This document shows positions 46,101-53,933 of a stretch of DNA of 64,000 nt, one piece after another. The translations under genes and the position numbers were made by a program. The stretch is from DATBVX01 sp963705495 (GTDB taxonomy: Bacteria; Pseudomonadota; Gammaproteobacteria; Steroidobacterales; Steroidobacteraceae). Under the pieces are notes generated by a model. The model had not been told where the DNA came from. It searched no databases and saw only the letters and a list, made by a program, of their open reading frames with translations. Location of the stretch: the NCBI GenBank assembly GCA_963705495.1, contig CAVPJQ010000004.1:62001-126000 (forward strand), in the 5' to 3' direction. How positions within the stretch are numbered: position 1 is the stretch's first letter; the number at the start of each line of letters is the position of its first letter.

Positions 46101-48448
46101 AGGTGAGCCACGATGAGAGTCACGCGCTCTGGGGCAATTTCAACGTCGGCTATCTCGACAACGAGCTCACGCAGGTCGATCGGGGCCTCTACGGCGGCAA
46201 CGCACACTGGCAGTCCGAGGCCACCACCGATTTCGGTGAGCAACGCGTTGCCGTCGATGCTTTTGCAGCTCAGCCCGGAACCCTCGGGAGCCGTGAAGAG
46301 TTCCGCGGCACCGGCGGGTCGCTCTATTTCCTGCACAACCAGGACATCCTGACCGGCTCCGAGAGCGTGCGCATCGAGCTCAGGGATAAGGACTCGGGGC
46401 TCGTGACCGGGGTGGTAAACCTGCGCCCGGTGCTCGATTACGACATCGACTACCTGCAGGGGCGCATCCTGCTGGCCGAGCCGCTGAACTCGACCGAGGA
46501 TGACAACCAGCTGGTTCACAGCAACGGCGCAAGCGGCCAGGAGGCTTACCTGGTAGTGCGCTACGAACACACGCCGGGTTTTACGGAGATCGATGCCCTG
46601 AACACCGGCGGCCAGGGCCACTACTGGATCAACGACTCCATCAAGGTCGGCCTGACCGCGAGCAGCAATGACGACGGCGGGACCGACAGCAGTCTGCGCG
46701 GCGCGGACCTGACGCTGAGGAAGAGCGCCAACTCATGGCTGAAGCTCCAGGGAGGACGAAGTGAGGGCGCGGTATCGAACTCGCTCCTGTCCAGCGATGG
46801 CGGGTTCGGCTTCGCGGCTCAGGACCCGCTCGCCTTCACTAATGCCAATTCCGACGGCTATCGCGCGGATCTCAGCGTCGGGTTCGATGACTTTTTCGCG
46901 GCGAATGGGGCTCGCCTGTCGCTCTACACGCAGAGCCTGGATGCTGGCTATTCGGCTCCGGGGTTTGCCAGCCTCACCGACCGCCAGCAGTACGGCGGCA
47001 CTCTGCGCGTGCCGTTTGGCGATCGACTGCAACTGAACGCCAAGGCCGATAAGCGAGTGCAGGACCTGGGACTGGAAACGTCGGCGCAGGAGCTGGACGT
47101 CGGCTTCCGCATCACCGACCACTGGAACGTGAGCACCGGCGTGCGGAAGGACTTGCGCGAGGACAACTCGCCCATCGTTCCGCTGACCCAGGAGGAGGGC
47201 GAGCGGACAGACGCGGTCGTGCAGGTCGGGTTCGACTCCCTCGCATCCTGGCGTGCCTACGCATTCGTGCAGGACACGGTGTCGAAGACGGAGAATCGCG
47301 AAGACAACGGGCGCATGGGTGTCGGCAGCTCCTACCAGTTCGGTGAACGGCTGCGCATGAACATGGAGGTCTCCGACGGCGATCTCGGACCCGGCGGCAG
47401 GCTCGGTACCAACTACCAGCTCTCGGATCGGACCAATCTCTACCTCAACTATGGGCTGGAGAACGAACGCACGGATAACGGCTTGCGTACCCGCCGGGGC
47501 AACCTGATCTCGGGGATGAAGCAGCGGCTTTCGGACAGCAGCAGTATGTACGTCGAGGAGCGCTACCAGGACACCGATCAGATGTCGGGCCTCACGCATG
47601 CAACGGGTGTCAATCTCGCCGCCAACGACCGCTGGAACTTCGGCGCGAACATGGAAATCGGCACGCTGATGGACAGTTTCTCCGGCGCGCAGACCAAGCG
47701 CCGGGCCGGCGGCGTTCGCATCGCGTATGGCTTCGGCTCGATACAGATTTCGAGCGGAATCGAATATCTCTTCGACGACGCGGAGCAGCTCGACACCACG
47801 ACGACGGAAAGAACGACGTGGCTGCTGAGGAACAGCTTCAAGTACCAGGTCACGCCCGACTGGCGCCTGGTCGGCAAACTCAACTATGCCCAGAGCGACA
47901 GCTCACAGGGACAGTTCTACGACGGTGGCTACACCGAGGCTGTGCTCGGCTTCGCCTTCCGTCCGGTGCTGAACGATCGGCTCACGGCACTCGCCAAGTA
48001 CACCTATTTCTACAACGTTCCGACGACCGACCAGGTGACTCAGCAGAACATCGCCGCGCAGTTCCTCCAGAAGAGTCACATCGCCTCGCTGGACCTCACG
48101 TACGATCTCTCCCAGCGCTGGTCCGTTGGCGGCAAGTATGCGTACCGTCTCGGCGCGATGAGCCTGGAGCGTGTCGACCCGCAGTTCCTCGACAACACGG
48201 CACAACTCCTCATCCTGCGCACCGACTTCCGTTTCGGGCAGTACTGGGAGGGAATGGTGGAGGGTCGCATGCTCGATCTGCCCGATCTCGACGAGCAGCG
48301 TAGCGGCGCGCTGCTCGGCATCTATCGGTATCTGGGTGAGCACGTGAAGCTCGGAGCCGGCTACAACTTCACCGAATTCTCGGAAGACCTCACGGACCTG
48401 AGCTTCGACCACCAGGGTGTGTTCATCAACGTGGTCGGGTCGATGTGA
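43124..48448 (+). CDS. Giant outer-membrane protein with three OmpA-type domains and a predicted C-terminal barrel
   Basis: 1774 residues, uninterrupted. A signal peptide ends near ALAQ (residue 26). Three OmpA/MotB-like peptidoglycan-binding domains follow at about residues 82-200 (IHFESGVAEIPPGDVELLRK, HADDQPLSPALARVYTDN), 245-360 and 395-510; each has the GH/YTxD..L..ARxYxxxxxLSxxRA pattern. A beta-rich linker includes two acidic repeats (MSEEEPHIDAD, VSEEELRADAG) near residues 717-772. From about residue 880 to the end are long amphipathic strands with many Asp/Asn turns, consistent with a large barrel. It is the largest member of the c-di-GMP riboswitch-controlled group. Confidence 0.88.
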   Translation: MNVMRKLSYSILVWMCCLTSAVALAQTVEEAPLGQTVERHLSSDEPMTQWVQDPAVVESEEGDKFETQDVAGEALETVKLTNVIAPIHFESGVAEIPPGDVELLRKVLDGVRERRNVRLHLVGHADDQPLSPALARVYTDNAGLSRERAGEVAEFLQRALDLPPDAVTYEWAGDTRPIAPNTSLEGRAKNRRVEVEVWYDEPKQRVAQQEVLVPQDFKRIKVCRVETLCKLRFKEGQERRARVKNLVPPLHYADETTEVSDEFVEHIRKALDNLSNKQNVVVKFIGYTEDAPLTDRNARIYGDQLAYSKAKALRVALAVQEALKLPSAAVASDGRGSSQPLASNDTPQGRALNRRIEVQFWHDDQLQELPDEPQLCPATDGAEVVTRVYDPPWGRIAPLELEQGRPIIPPGYTEQLRRAMVDVGDKTNVRLRFVGYTANERLDRRTAAIYGDDVGLSAARARRAEEAIRKQMDLSPRQAEHEGRGYVHSADVVNTGFTQDDTSQVVVQVVYDELAALDDYEGVDITRLTRELSTKNAFGLNLMHISVDGKPIDDPDRSSSDVQRCTDVALEKADIQFQFDNLSSRPRLSVVASPTAVPFHPLGERLLSGQPVRFGMYANYWSFIERAEVRIFQAGQSVEDAPLAVVEIDPSGLAEWQPVVPRSAGSARALTYVLRAYGKNGMFDDTRPQSLSMMIDAGPGEGLPDELLAKREDAAPMSEEEPHIDADAIGVTTTFETEDATSIADVEPVSEEELRADAGARGVTTSFETDGETDTFDPNGITKREGTASMPEGELLAGYGESSIAVQNIRLGSGTVKVHGSNIPAQHTVWVAGRQVPIDASGNFVAEALLPSGQHTVEVAVLDEQGNGSLYLRDLQFEPKDRFYVGIADLTVSESRTTGPAELLQGDNPSYDFDSTFDGRLAFYLTEKLADHWHVTASADTREGPVKDLFSNFLDKSPDSLFRRIDPDYHVPTFGDDSVVEELAPTMGKLYVKVSHDESHALWGNFNVGYLDNELTQVDRGLYGGNAHWQSEATTDFGEQRVAVDAFAAQPGTLGSREEFRGTGGSLYFLHNQDILTGSESVRIELRDKDSGLVTGVVNLRPVLDYDIDYLQGRILLAEPLNSTEDDNQLVHSNGASGQEAYLVVRYEHTPGFTEIDALNTGGQGHYWINDSIKVGLTASSNDDGGTDSSLRGADLTLRKSANSWLKLQGGRSEGAVSNSLLSSDGGFGFAAQDPLAFTNANSDGYRADLSVGFDDFFAANGARLSLYTQSLDAGYSAPGFASLTDRQQYGGTLRVPFGDRLQLNAKADKRVQDLGLETSAQELDVGFRITDHWNVSTGVRKDLREDNSPIVPLTQEEGERTDAVVQVGFDSLASWRAYAFVQDTVSKTENREDNGRMGVGSSYQFGERLRMNMEVSDGDLGPGGRLGTNYQLSDRTNLYLNYGLENERTDNGLRTRRGNLISGMKQRLSDSSSMYVEERYQDTDQMSGLTHATGVNLAANDRWNFGANMEIGTLMDSFSGAQTKRRAGGVRIAYGFGSIQISSGIEYLFDDAEQLDTTTTERTTWLLRNSFKYQVTPDWRLVGKLNYAQSDSSQGQFYDGGYTEAVLGFAFRPVLNDRLTALAKYTYFYNVPTTDQVTQQNIAAQFLQKSHIASLDLTYDLSQRWSVGGKYAYRLGAMSLERVDPQFLDNTAQLLILRTDFRFGQYWEGMVEGRMLDLPDLDEQRSGALLGIYRYLGEHVKLGAGYNFTEFSEDLTDLSFDHQGVFINVVGSM

Positions 48449-48526
48449 CATGGTCGCGCCTTGCAACGCGGAGCAACAGCAACTCGCTAACCGCCAACCC
48501 GCTGGCTTAGTGAGTAGGAGAGTGCC

Positions 48527-49264
48527 GTGGCTGAGGACGCTGTAAGCGCCAATGTTCAAAGCGCGCTCATCGATGCCGGGCTTTGGCTCTATCACGGTTT
48601 CTTCGTCCCAGGCGATTACGTCTCGTCGATTCTGAGCACACATGCGCCGCGCGTTGGGCAATTCCTGGGGCTCGACGCTGTCGGTCACGGAAGTGTGCTG
48701 TCCGGAATCATCTCCGGTGTGGTCTGGCTTGGCGCGATTGCCCTGATCGTCACAGCTTGCAAAGTGGTTCAAGAGCTCGACAGAGCGCTGACCGCATACA
48801 TCGTGTGCGTGTACGAGGGATTGCGGCGGACAGGACGGATCGTCGCGAGGCGGCTGGCAATTGCCTATCGATCGCGCGCGCTCAAGCGGCAGGCGCGATT
48901 GGCGAGAACGGAAGTCGCCGAGCAAAGCGAGCTCACTGCACTCGAGCTCGCGGTCCTTCGATGTCACGTCAAGCTGGCGCCCGGCCACCTGTTGACGGCG
49001 AGCGACATCGCGAGCGCCCTGGACGTGAGCTCAACTCACGTCGAGCGGGCGCTAACCAGGCTCACGACGTTGAGCCTCGTTCACCGTACGTTCGGCGCGG
49101 GCGATGGAGAGGACGGCTATCGGTTGACGCGACCCGGCGCGCTTTTTCTTGCCGCCTGCGGTCAGGCTCACCTGATGCGCTCCCAAGATCAGACATTGCG
49201 CAGCTCGTCGAGGGCCTGCATGGCGAAGAGCCATGCGGCTCCGGCCAGAGTTGCATTGAAATAA
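48527..49264 (+). CDS. Membrane-anchored winged-helix (MarR-like) protein
   Basis: 245 residues from GTG 48527, preceded by AGGAGAG. One membrane helix lies at about residues 57-80 (GIISGVVWLGAIALIVTAC). The C-terminal half holds a winged helix (about 135-205): LTALELAVLRCHVKLAPGHL, then LTASDIASALDVSSTHVERA and LSLVHRTFGAGDGEDGYRL. This is the wording of MarR-type DNA-binding domains. A regulator tied to the membrane directly after the c-di-GMP-controlled operon could sense envelope state and regulate that operon; this is inference from position. Confidence 0.75.
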   Translation: MAEDAVSANVQSALIDAGLWLYHGFFVPGDYVSSILSTHAPRVGQFLGLDAVGHGSVLSGIISGVVWLGAIALIVTACKVVQELDRALTAYIVCVYEGLRRTGRIVARRLAIAYRSRALKRQARLARTEVAEQSELTALELAVLRCHVKLAPGHLLTASDIASALDVSSTHVERALTRLTTLSLVHRTFGAGDGEDGYRLTRPGALFLAACGQAHLMRSQDQTLRSSSRACMAKSHAAPARVALK

Positions 49265-49287
49265 ACGGTTACGATCAGGTTGAGCAC
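49189..49287 (-). CDS. Possible 32-residue membrane peptide
   Basis: A GTG start at 49287 is preceded by GGAGGA 3 bases upstream and gives MLNLIVTVYFNATLAGAAWL, then FAMQALDELRNV. The first 24 residues are hydrophobic enough to span a membrane. It overlaps the 3' end of the winged-helix gene on the opposite strand. Evidence is only the strong ribosome-binding sequence and hydrophobicity. Confidence 0.25.
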   Translation of the reverse strand: MLNLIVTVYFNATLAGAAWLFAMQALDELRNV

Positions 49288-49692
49288 GATTCCTCCAATG
49301 CACGGTTCGTGGAAGACATCGCGCGGTGAGGGCCGCAGAGTGCGACCCACGGTGTCAGGATTAGCAGCGATGCCGCGAGGTCAAGGCTGGCGCAGCACTC
49401 CCTCGGTCAGGGACTTCGCGTTGCCGTCAGCACAGCCAAGATCAATGACGAGCGGTATCGCTCGCTACGAGACGACGGAACGAAAATTTCAGGTTCGTTT
49501 CGTAGGATTCGGTAGCGGAGGGTACACGATTCGGAGCCACAGTGTTGCTCTTCTTCTTTTTTGAGAATTGCGCGCTCCGTTGTCCTTCCCGCCGGCCGAT
49601 ATTGCCGCGCGGTAGAAGGCGTCGACACTGGCGCCGCAGACATCGTTTGCGGGCTTCTTCTTGCGCCCCGCCGCCGCATCGCGCCTGTCGCG
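49288..49692. other. 405-base region without a supported gene
   Basis: Between the winged-helix gene and msrB. Open frames here are shadows without family resemblance. A TCTTCTTCTTTTTTGAG run is at about 49550-49565. No riboswitch, tRNA or repeat noticed. Confidence 0.5.
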
Positions 49693-50175
49693 TTACTCGG
49701 GCGATTTCGCCTTGCGCAGCGACACGGCGTTAATGCAGAACCGCAGGCCGCTCGGCGGCGGCCCATCGGGAAACACGTGCCCCAGGTGCGCGTCACAAAC
49801 ATTGCAAGTCGCCTCGATTTGCCGCATGCCGTAGCTCGTGTCGAAATGGTAGGCCACGACGTCACGTGTGAGCGGCGCCGTGAAGCTCGGCCAGCCCGTG
49901 CCGCTGTCAAATTTGCTCGTCGAGTCGAAGAGTGGCGTGTCGCAGCAGATGCAGTGGTAACGGCCGGGCTCGAACAACGAGCAGAGCTCCGAGCTGAACG
50001 GCCGCTCCGTGTCCTTGCCCCGCGCGACGTGATACTGCTCATCGGTCAGCGTGGCACGCCACTCTGCATCGCTCTTCTCGAGACGCCGCGGCGGCGCGAC
50101 GTTGCCGCGGCTCGCGAGCTCGACCACTTGACTCCAGCGCAAGGCGCTCGATGAATCGCTCTCACGTGTGCTCAT
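49693..50175 (-). CDS. msrB: Peptide-methionine (R)-S-oxide reductase MsrB
   Basis: 160 residues from ATG 50175 (MSTRESDSSSALRW). It reduces the R form of methionine sulfoxide in proteins. The zinc site is complete: Cys75 and Cys78 in HCICC, Cys124 and Cys127 in CNVC. Catalytic Cys147 is in GLRFCINAVSL. Also typical are GTGWPSF and HLGHVFPDGP. The start of the open frame is further upstream but lies inside msrA; ATG 50175 sits 5 bases after the msrA stop, so the two form an operon. Confidence 0.96.
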   Translation of the reverse strand: MSTRESDSSSALRWSQVVELASRGNVAPPRRLEKSDAEWRATLTDEQYHVARGKDTERPFSSELCSLFEPGRYHCICCDTPLFDSTSKFDSGTGWPSFTAPLTRDVVAYHFDTSYGMRQIEATCNVCDAHLGHVFPDGPPPSGLRFCINAVSLRKAKSPE

Positions 50176-50180
50176 GTCGG

Positions 50181-50699
50181 TCAGGCCGTGCGCGCACTCG
50201 CTCGGCGCGGCAGTCGCCAGTTCGGGCGCGGGAAATGGCACGTGTACCCGTCAGGGTAAAGCAGCAGATAATCCTGATGCTCCGGCTCAGCCTCCCAGAA
50301 CGGCCCCGCCTCGCGCACCTCCGTCACGACGCGCCCGGGCCACAGACCTGAGGCGTCCACGTCGGCGATCGTATCCTCGGCCACGCGGCGCTGCTCGTCG
50401 GAGAGGTAGTAGATACCCGACCGGTACGACATGCCGACGTCGTTGCCTTGGCGATTCTTCGTCGTCGGATCGTGGATCTGGAAGAAGAACTCGAGCAGCT
50501 CGCGGTACGAGAGCTTGCTCGGGTCGAAGACCACCTCGATCGACTCCGCGTGCGTGCCGTGATTGCGGTAGGTCGCGTGCGGCACGTCGCCGCCGCTGTA
50601 ACCCACGCGCGTCGACGTGACGCCCGGGAGCTTGCGGATCAAATCCTGCATGCCCCAGAAGCACCCACCCGCGAGAATCGCCGTTTCCGTGTTCGCCAT
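50181..50699 (-). CDS. msrA: Peptide-methionine (S)-S-oxide reductase MsrA
   Basis: 172 residues. It reduces the S form of methionine sulfoxide. It starts MANTETAILAGGCFWGMQDL with the catalytic Cys13 in the GCFWG motif, followed by RVGYSGGDVPHATYRNHGTH, AESIEVVFDPSKLSYRELLE and FFQIHDPTTKNRQGNDVGMS. All are diagnostic for MsrA. It is the first gene of the msrA-msrB pair. The cytoplasmic length is normal and no signal peptide is present. Confidence 0.97.
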   Translation of the reverse strand: MANTETAILAGGCFWGMQDLIRKLPGVTSTRVGYSGGDVPHATYRNHGTHAESIEVVFDPSKLSYRELLEFFFQIHDPTTKNRQGNDVGMSYRSGIYYLSDEQRRVAEDTIADVDASGLWPGRVVTEVREAGPFWEAEPEHQDYLLLYPDGYTCHFPRPNWRLPRRASARTA

Positions 50700-51000
50700 T
50701 CGTGTATCTCCCCCTTACCAGCCATTGGTCCGTACGCGCCGCCTTTGCCTCACTTAGCCAGCGGGCGGGCGCTGCCGTCATAGGAACAGATCGCGGCAGG
50801 CCCGCCTATCCTACGATGGTATCGTCGCTGCTGACACGCCATTGCGGTGCGGCGAAAAGAATCGATGTCGCAACCGGCTACTTCCGATTGATTCGCGCGG
50901 ACCCGCAGTTCGCGGCCGCTTTTCTCGAACTCCCAAGCATACAGGCGGCCATACGTAGGCAAGCGCAGATTGATGCAATGGAAACAGGAGGTAAATCGCA
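50700..51000. other. 301-base region without a supported gene
   Basis: It lies between msrA (minus) and the truncated dehydrogenase (plus). A strong AGGAGGTAA at about 50984-50992 serves the dehydrogenase. A plus-strand frame contains the helical-looking PQFAAAFLELPSIQAAIRRQ but has no recognisable family. Confidence 0.4.
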
Positions 51001-51300
51001 ATGCGTGCAACTCTCATGTGCGGCGCCGGCGACGTTCGCATCAAGAACGTGCCCGACGTCACCCTGATCGAACCCACCGACGCGCTCGTCGCGGTCAGTC
51101 ATGCCTGCATCTGCGGCAGTGACCTTTGGCCCTACAAGCTGATGGAGGCCGTCGAGACCGGGCGGCGCATGGGCCACGAGGCGATCGGCGTCATTGAGAC
51201 CATCGGCCGCGATGTCCGCACTCTGAAGAAAGGCGATGTCGTCGTCATGCCATTCGCCTACTCCGACGGCACGTGTGTTTGGTCGCGGCTGCGCTGCTGA
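51001..51300 (+). pseudogene. Truncated zinc-dependent alcohol dehydrogenase
   Basis: ATG 51001 behind a strong AGGAGG gives MRATLMCGAGDVRIKNVPDV, the opening of a GroES-like medium-chain dehydrogenase. The catalytic zinc site CGSDLWPYK and GHEAIGVIETIGRDV are present. Homology stops at FAYSDGTCV (about residue 92 of a usual 330-350), before the structural zinc cysteines and the Rossmann domain. The next bases encode a hydrophobic C-terminus in another frame (LVAAALLIAGLRVKIRL, stop near 51331) that belongs to something else. The gene is therefore broken by a rearrangement near 51280. Confidence 0.8.
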
Positions 51301-51343
51301 TCGCCGGTCTGCGGGTCAAGATCCGCCTCTAGGTGCAGCAGCT

Positions 51344-51372
51344 ACTGAAAATCCGCGTGTCGGTGGTTCGAT
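51344..51372 (+). repeat. Fragment of tRNA-Phe (29 bp identical to 13981-14009)
   Basis: The anticodon loop through T-loop segment, ACTGAAAATCCGCGTGTCGG followed by TGGTTCGAT, is copied exactly from the intact tRNA-Phe in the same orientation. Weaker similarity extends about 8 bases further 5'. The T-stem and acceptor 3' strand are not present, so it is not a functional tRNA. It may be an attachment-site remnant or scar of a rearrangement. Confidence 0.8.
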
Positions 51373-51373
51373 C

Positions 51374-53899
51374 TCAGACCTGGGTTGCGTTGGCAAGCCA
51401 TCGCCTCTTGGGCATGGCAAATGCGTTGAGCAATCCGAGCAACGCCAGCAGGTCAAGGCCTGTCGCACCGCCGCCCCCGCCGGTGCCACCGCCGCTACCG
51501 CCAGCCGTGTCGTTGTCCACGATGGTGACGGAAGCGGTTGAGTTTGCCGCCAATGGAACTCCGCCCGTTGGATTCGAAAGCGAAACGGTGAAGCTCTCGT
51601 CGTTGTCGTCGTCCTGATCATCGGTGATCGGTATCTCGATAGTCTTGAATTCCGAATCGCCGGCAGCCCATGTCAACGTGCCACTGACAGCCGAATAGTC
51701 GGAACCCGCGACGGCAGTGCCATTGGCCGTCGCATAGTCGACGCTCGCCGCGCCATTCGAGGCACCACTCCTCGCGACTGCAATTTGTAGACTGCCACCG
51801 TTCTCGTTCACGGAAGCGTCGGTGTCAGGAATGAAGAAGCCTTCGTCATTGTCGGTTATAACCATGGTCTGACATCGGTCTCCATTTCTGGGGATCGTGG
51901 CCCCCCCAGTTGGCTTGGTCAGCTCGAACGTGAACGATTCAGAGCCTTCGACGACAGCGTCCTCGAGATAGTCGACGTCAATGAATTTCAACGCGGCGTC
52001 GCCGTCCGCCCAAGCGAGTGTCCCGGAAGTGACAAAATCCTCGTCGGGCGTGGCGTTTCCTCTAGCAACAATATAGCCGACACTGACTGCGCCTTCCGCA
52101 CCGGAGAGCCTGTAGACCCGAACCCGAATGTTCGACGTGCCCTCCGTGCGGACAATTGTGGCGTCTGAAAATGCACCGAAAGTCAATGCTCCGGGACCAT
52201 CTGCATTCTGAATGAACGTAGTGGCTGCACTGGCGGCAAGCACGGCGCCGCCCGTCGGTGAGCTGAGCGATGGACGGAAACTCTCGGTTCCCCCAGAATC
52301 CGTATCATCGATCAGATTGATTGTGGTGGTCTTGTCGACGGCTTCGACGTCGAGCCTGAACACCGTGCCGCAACCCCCCGGCGGATTGCAGGCCAGATCG
52401 CCGCCTCTCGGCGTGGTGCCGTACAGAACGCCAGTGCTGTCGCGCAAGAGGGGAGCTGCAACGCTGCCCCCTTGTTCGTTAGTGAAGGTCAGTAACACAT
52501 CCAATGCACGCGACTGCAAATCGAATCGGTAGACAATACCGCGCCGGGCATCGCCTCCGCTCCAAGTGGTGCCATAGACAACGCCGCCTGGGTCTCCCAC
52601 CAAGCCAGCAAACGGAAAGCTTCCGCCGGGCGCATCACTGGTAGGGAACTTTTCGAGCGGTTCTGTACGCCCGAATTCATGGAGGATGCTGATCTCGCCT
52701 TCCGGGTCGAGTCTGAAAATAGTTCCCCCGTTCTCGTCGCCACCTACTCGAGTGACGCCGTAAAGATTGCCAGCGTCGTCCCGCATCAAGGGTCCCCGGG
52801 GATCCGCCGCCACGCTGTTGGTGGAGAAGTCATGAAGCGTGGTGAATACGCCTGCTGAATCGATCCGGAAGACTGTTCCGCCGCCAACACCAAGACCAAA
52901 GACGCCGGAGGACGTGACGCCGTAGAGATTGCCCGCGGCGTCCGAAACCAGACCCGACTGCGGTACTAAGCCTTCCGATCCATCCGCGCCAAACCGATGC
53001 AAAGTCGTAAACGTGCCGTCAGGTTCTAGGCGGAAGACGGTTCCACAACCGTCCGGGCTTGGGCAGGGTAATCCACCTCTTCTGGTGACGCCGTACAGGT
53101 TGCCTTGTGAATCTCGAAGCACTCCCCCCTCGGGGTCTAAGCCGCCTTCCCCGCCAGTGAAGTGGTGGAGCACCGTCTCGTTGCCGGCCGCATCGAGCTT
53201 GAAGACGGTTCCGTAACCCGCCGGATCACCCCCATTACCTCCACTCGACGTCGTTCCATAAAGGTTGCCTGCAGCGTCCCGGGTCAACGGCCCGGAGGGC
53301 CCTGCGCCATCCGTCGGAGGGCCAGCGAAGGTGTGCAAGGTCAGGAGATTCCCGCTCGCGTCCACCATGAACACCGTGCCGTAGCCTTCGCCTGCAGAAA
53401 AGCCGGTGAGATCGCCGCCCGCCCAAGTCGTGCCGTACAGATTGCCCGCAGCGTCGCTGATCACCCCATCGTACGGGCTTGTCCCTTCCGCACCGCCGAT
53501 GAAGGTATGGATCACGCTGTAATTGCTAGGCGGCGTCGTGCAGGCTACTGCTACGTTGGTGACATTACTGCTGCCGAGCGTGCCACTGCCATTGGTGACT
53601 ACGCAGGCCTGGGTGGGATTGGCCGGTTGTGTGTACACGGTGACATCATATGCAGCACCGTTGGCGACCGTGGTCGCGAACGTGAACATTCCGGACGCGG
53701 ATACTGGGAGACCATCGCCACCATTGTTGCGCAGCACGAGCCCGGAACCGGTTAGACCCGAGACCGTTCCGCCCACCGTGTAGGTAGCTCCACCGCCACC
53801 ACCACCACCGTATCCGCTACCTCCGCCACACGCAGCAAGCGCCATCAACAAGAGCCCGGGGAATGCGAAGTGGAAAAGGCGATGCTGTTTCAAATTCAT
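51374..53899 (-). CDS. Large lipoprotein with GloVer repeats, Calx-beta domains and GlyGly-CTERM-like tail
   Basis: 841 residues. A signal peptide with lipobox LLLMALAAC precedes a Gly-rich linker. About eight tandem repeats of roughly 55 residues follow (residues about 125-500), each with DAAGNLYGTTWAGG and GTVFKLDAAG; this fits the GloVer choice-of-anchor tandem repeat. Two Calx-beta type domains (about 540-680 and 690-805; ends such as ESFTFELTKPTGG and ESFTVSLSNPTGG) come next. The tail GGTGGGGGATGLDLLALLGL, then NAFAMPKRRW, resembles the GlyGly-CTERM sorting signal handled by rhombosortase. The gene's stop lies 1 base from the tRNA fragment. Confidence 0.85.
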   Translation of the reverse strand: MNLKQHRLFHFAFPGLLLMALAACGGGSGYGGGGGGGATYTVGGTVSGLTGSGLVLRNNGGDGLPVSASGMFTFATTVANGAAYDVTVYTQPANPTQACVVTNGSGTLGSSNVTNVAVACTTPPSNYSVIHTFIGGAEGTSPYDGVISDAAGNLYGTTWAGGDLTGFSAGEGYGTVFMVDASGNLLTLHTFAGPPTDGAGPSGPLTRDAAGNLYGTTSSGGNGGDPAGYGTVFKLDAAGNETVLHHFTGGEGGLDPEGGVLRDSQGNLYGVTRRGGLPCPSPDGCGTVFRLEPDGTFTTLHRFGADGSEGLVPQSGLVSDAAGNLYGVTSSGVFGLGVGGGTVFRIDSAGVFTTLHDFSTNSVAADPRGPLMRDDAGNLYGVTRVGGDENGGTIFRLDPEGEISILHEFGRTEPLEKFPTSDAPGGSFPFAGLVGDPGGVVYGTTWSGGDARRGIVYRFDLQSRALDVLLTFTNEQGGSVAAPLLRDSTGVLYGTTPRGGDLACNPPGGCGTVFRLDVEAVDKTTTINLIDDTDSGGTESFRPSLSSPTGGAVLAASAATTFIQNADGPGALTFGAFSDATIVRTEGTSNIRVRVYRLSGAEGAVSVGYIVARGNATPDEDFVTSGTLAWADGDAALKFIDVDYLEDAVVEGSESFTFELTKPTGGATIPRNGDRCQTMVITDNDEGFFIPDTDASVNENGGSLQIAVARSGASNGAASVDYATANGTAVAGSDYSAVSGTLTWAAGDSEFKTIEIPITDDQDDDNDESFTVSLSNPTGGVPLAANSTASVTIVDNDTAGGSGGGTGGGGGATGLDLLALLGLLNAFAMPKRRWLANATQV

Positions 53900-53933
53900 T
53901 TGCCAGCCTCCCTCGCTGATCTGCGCTCCTCGC

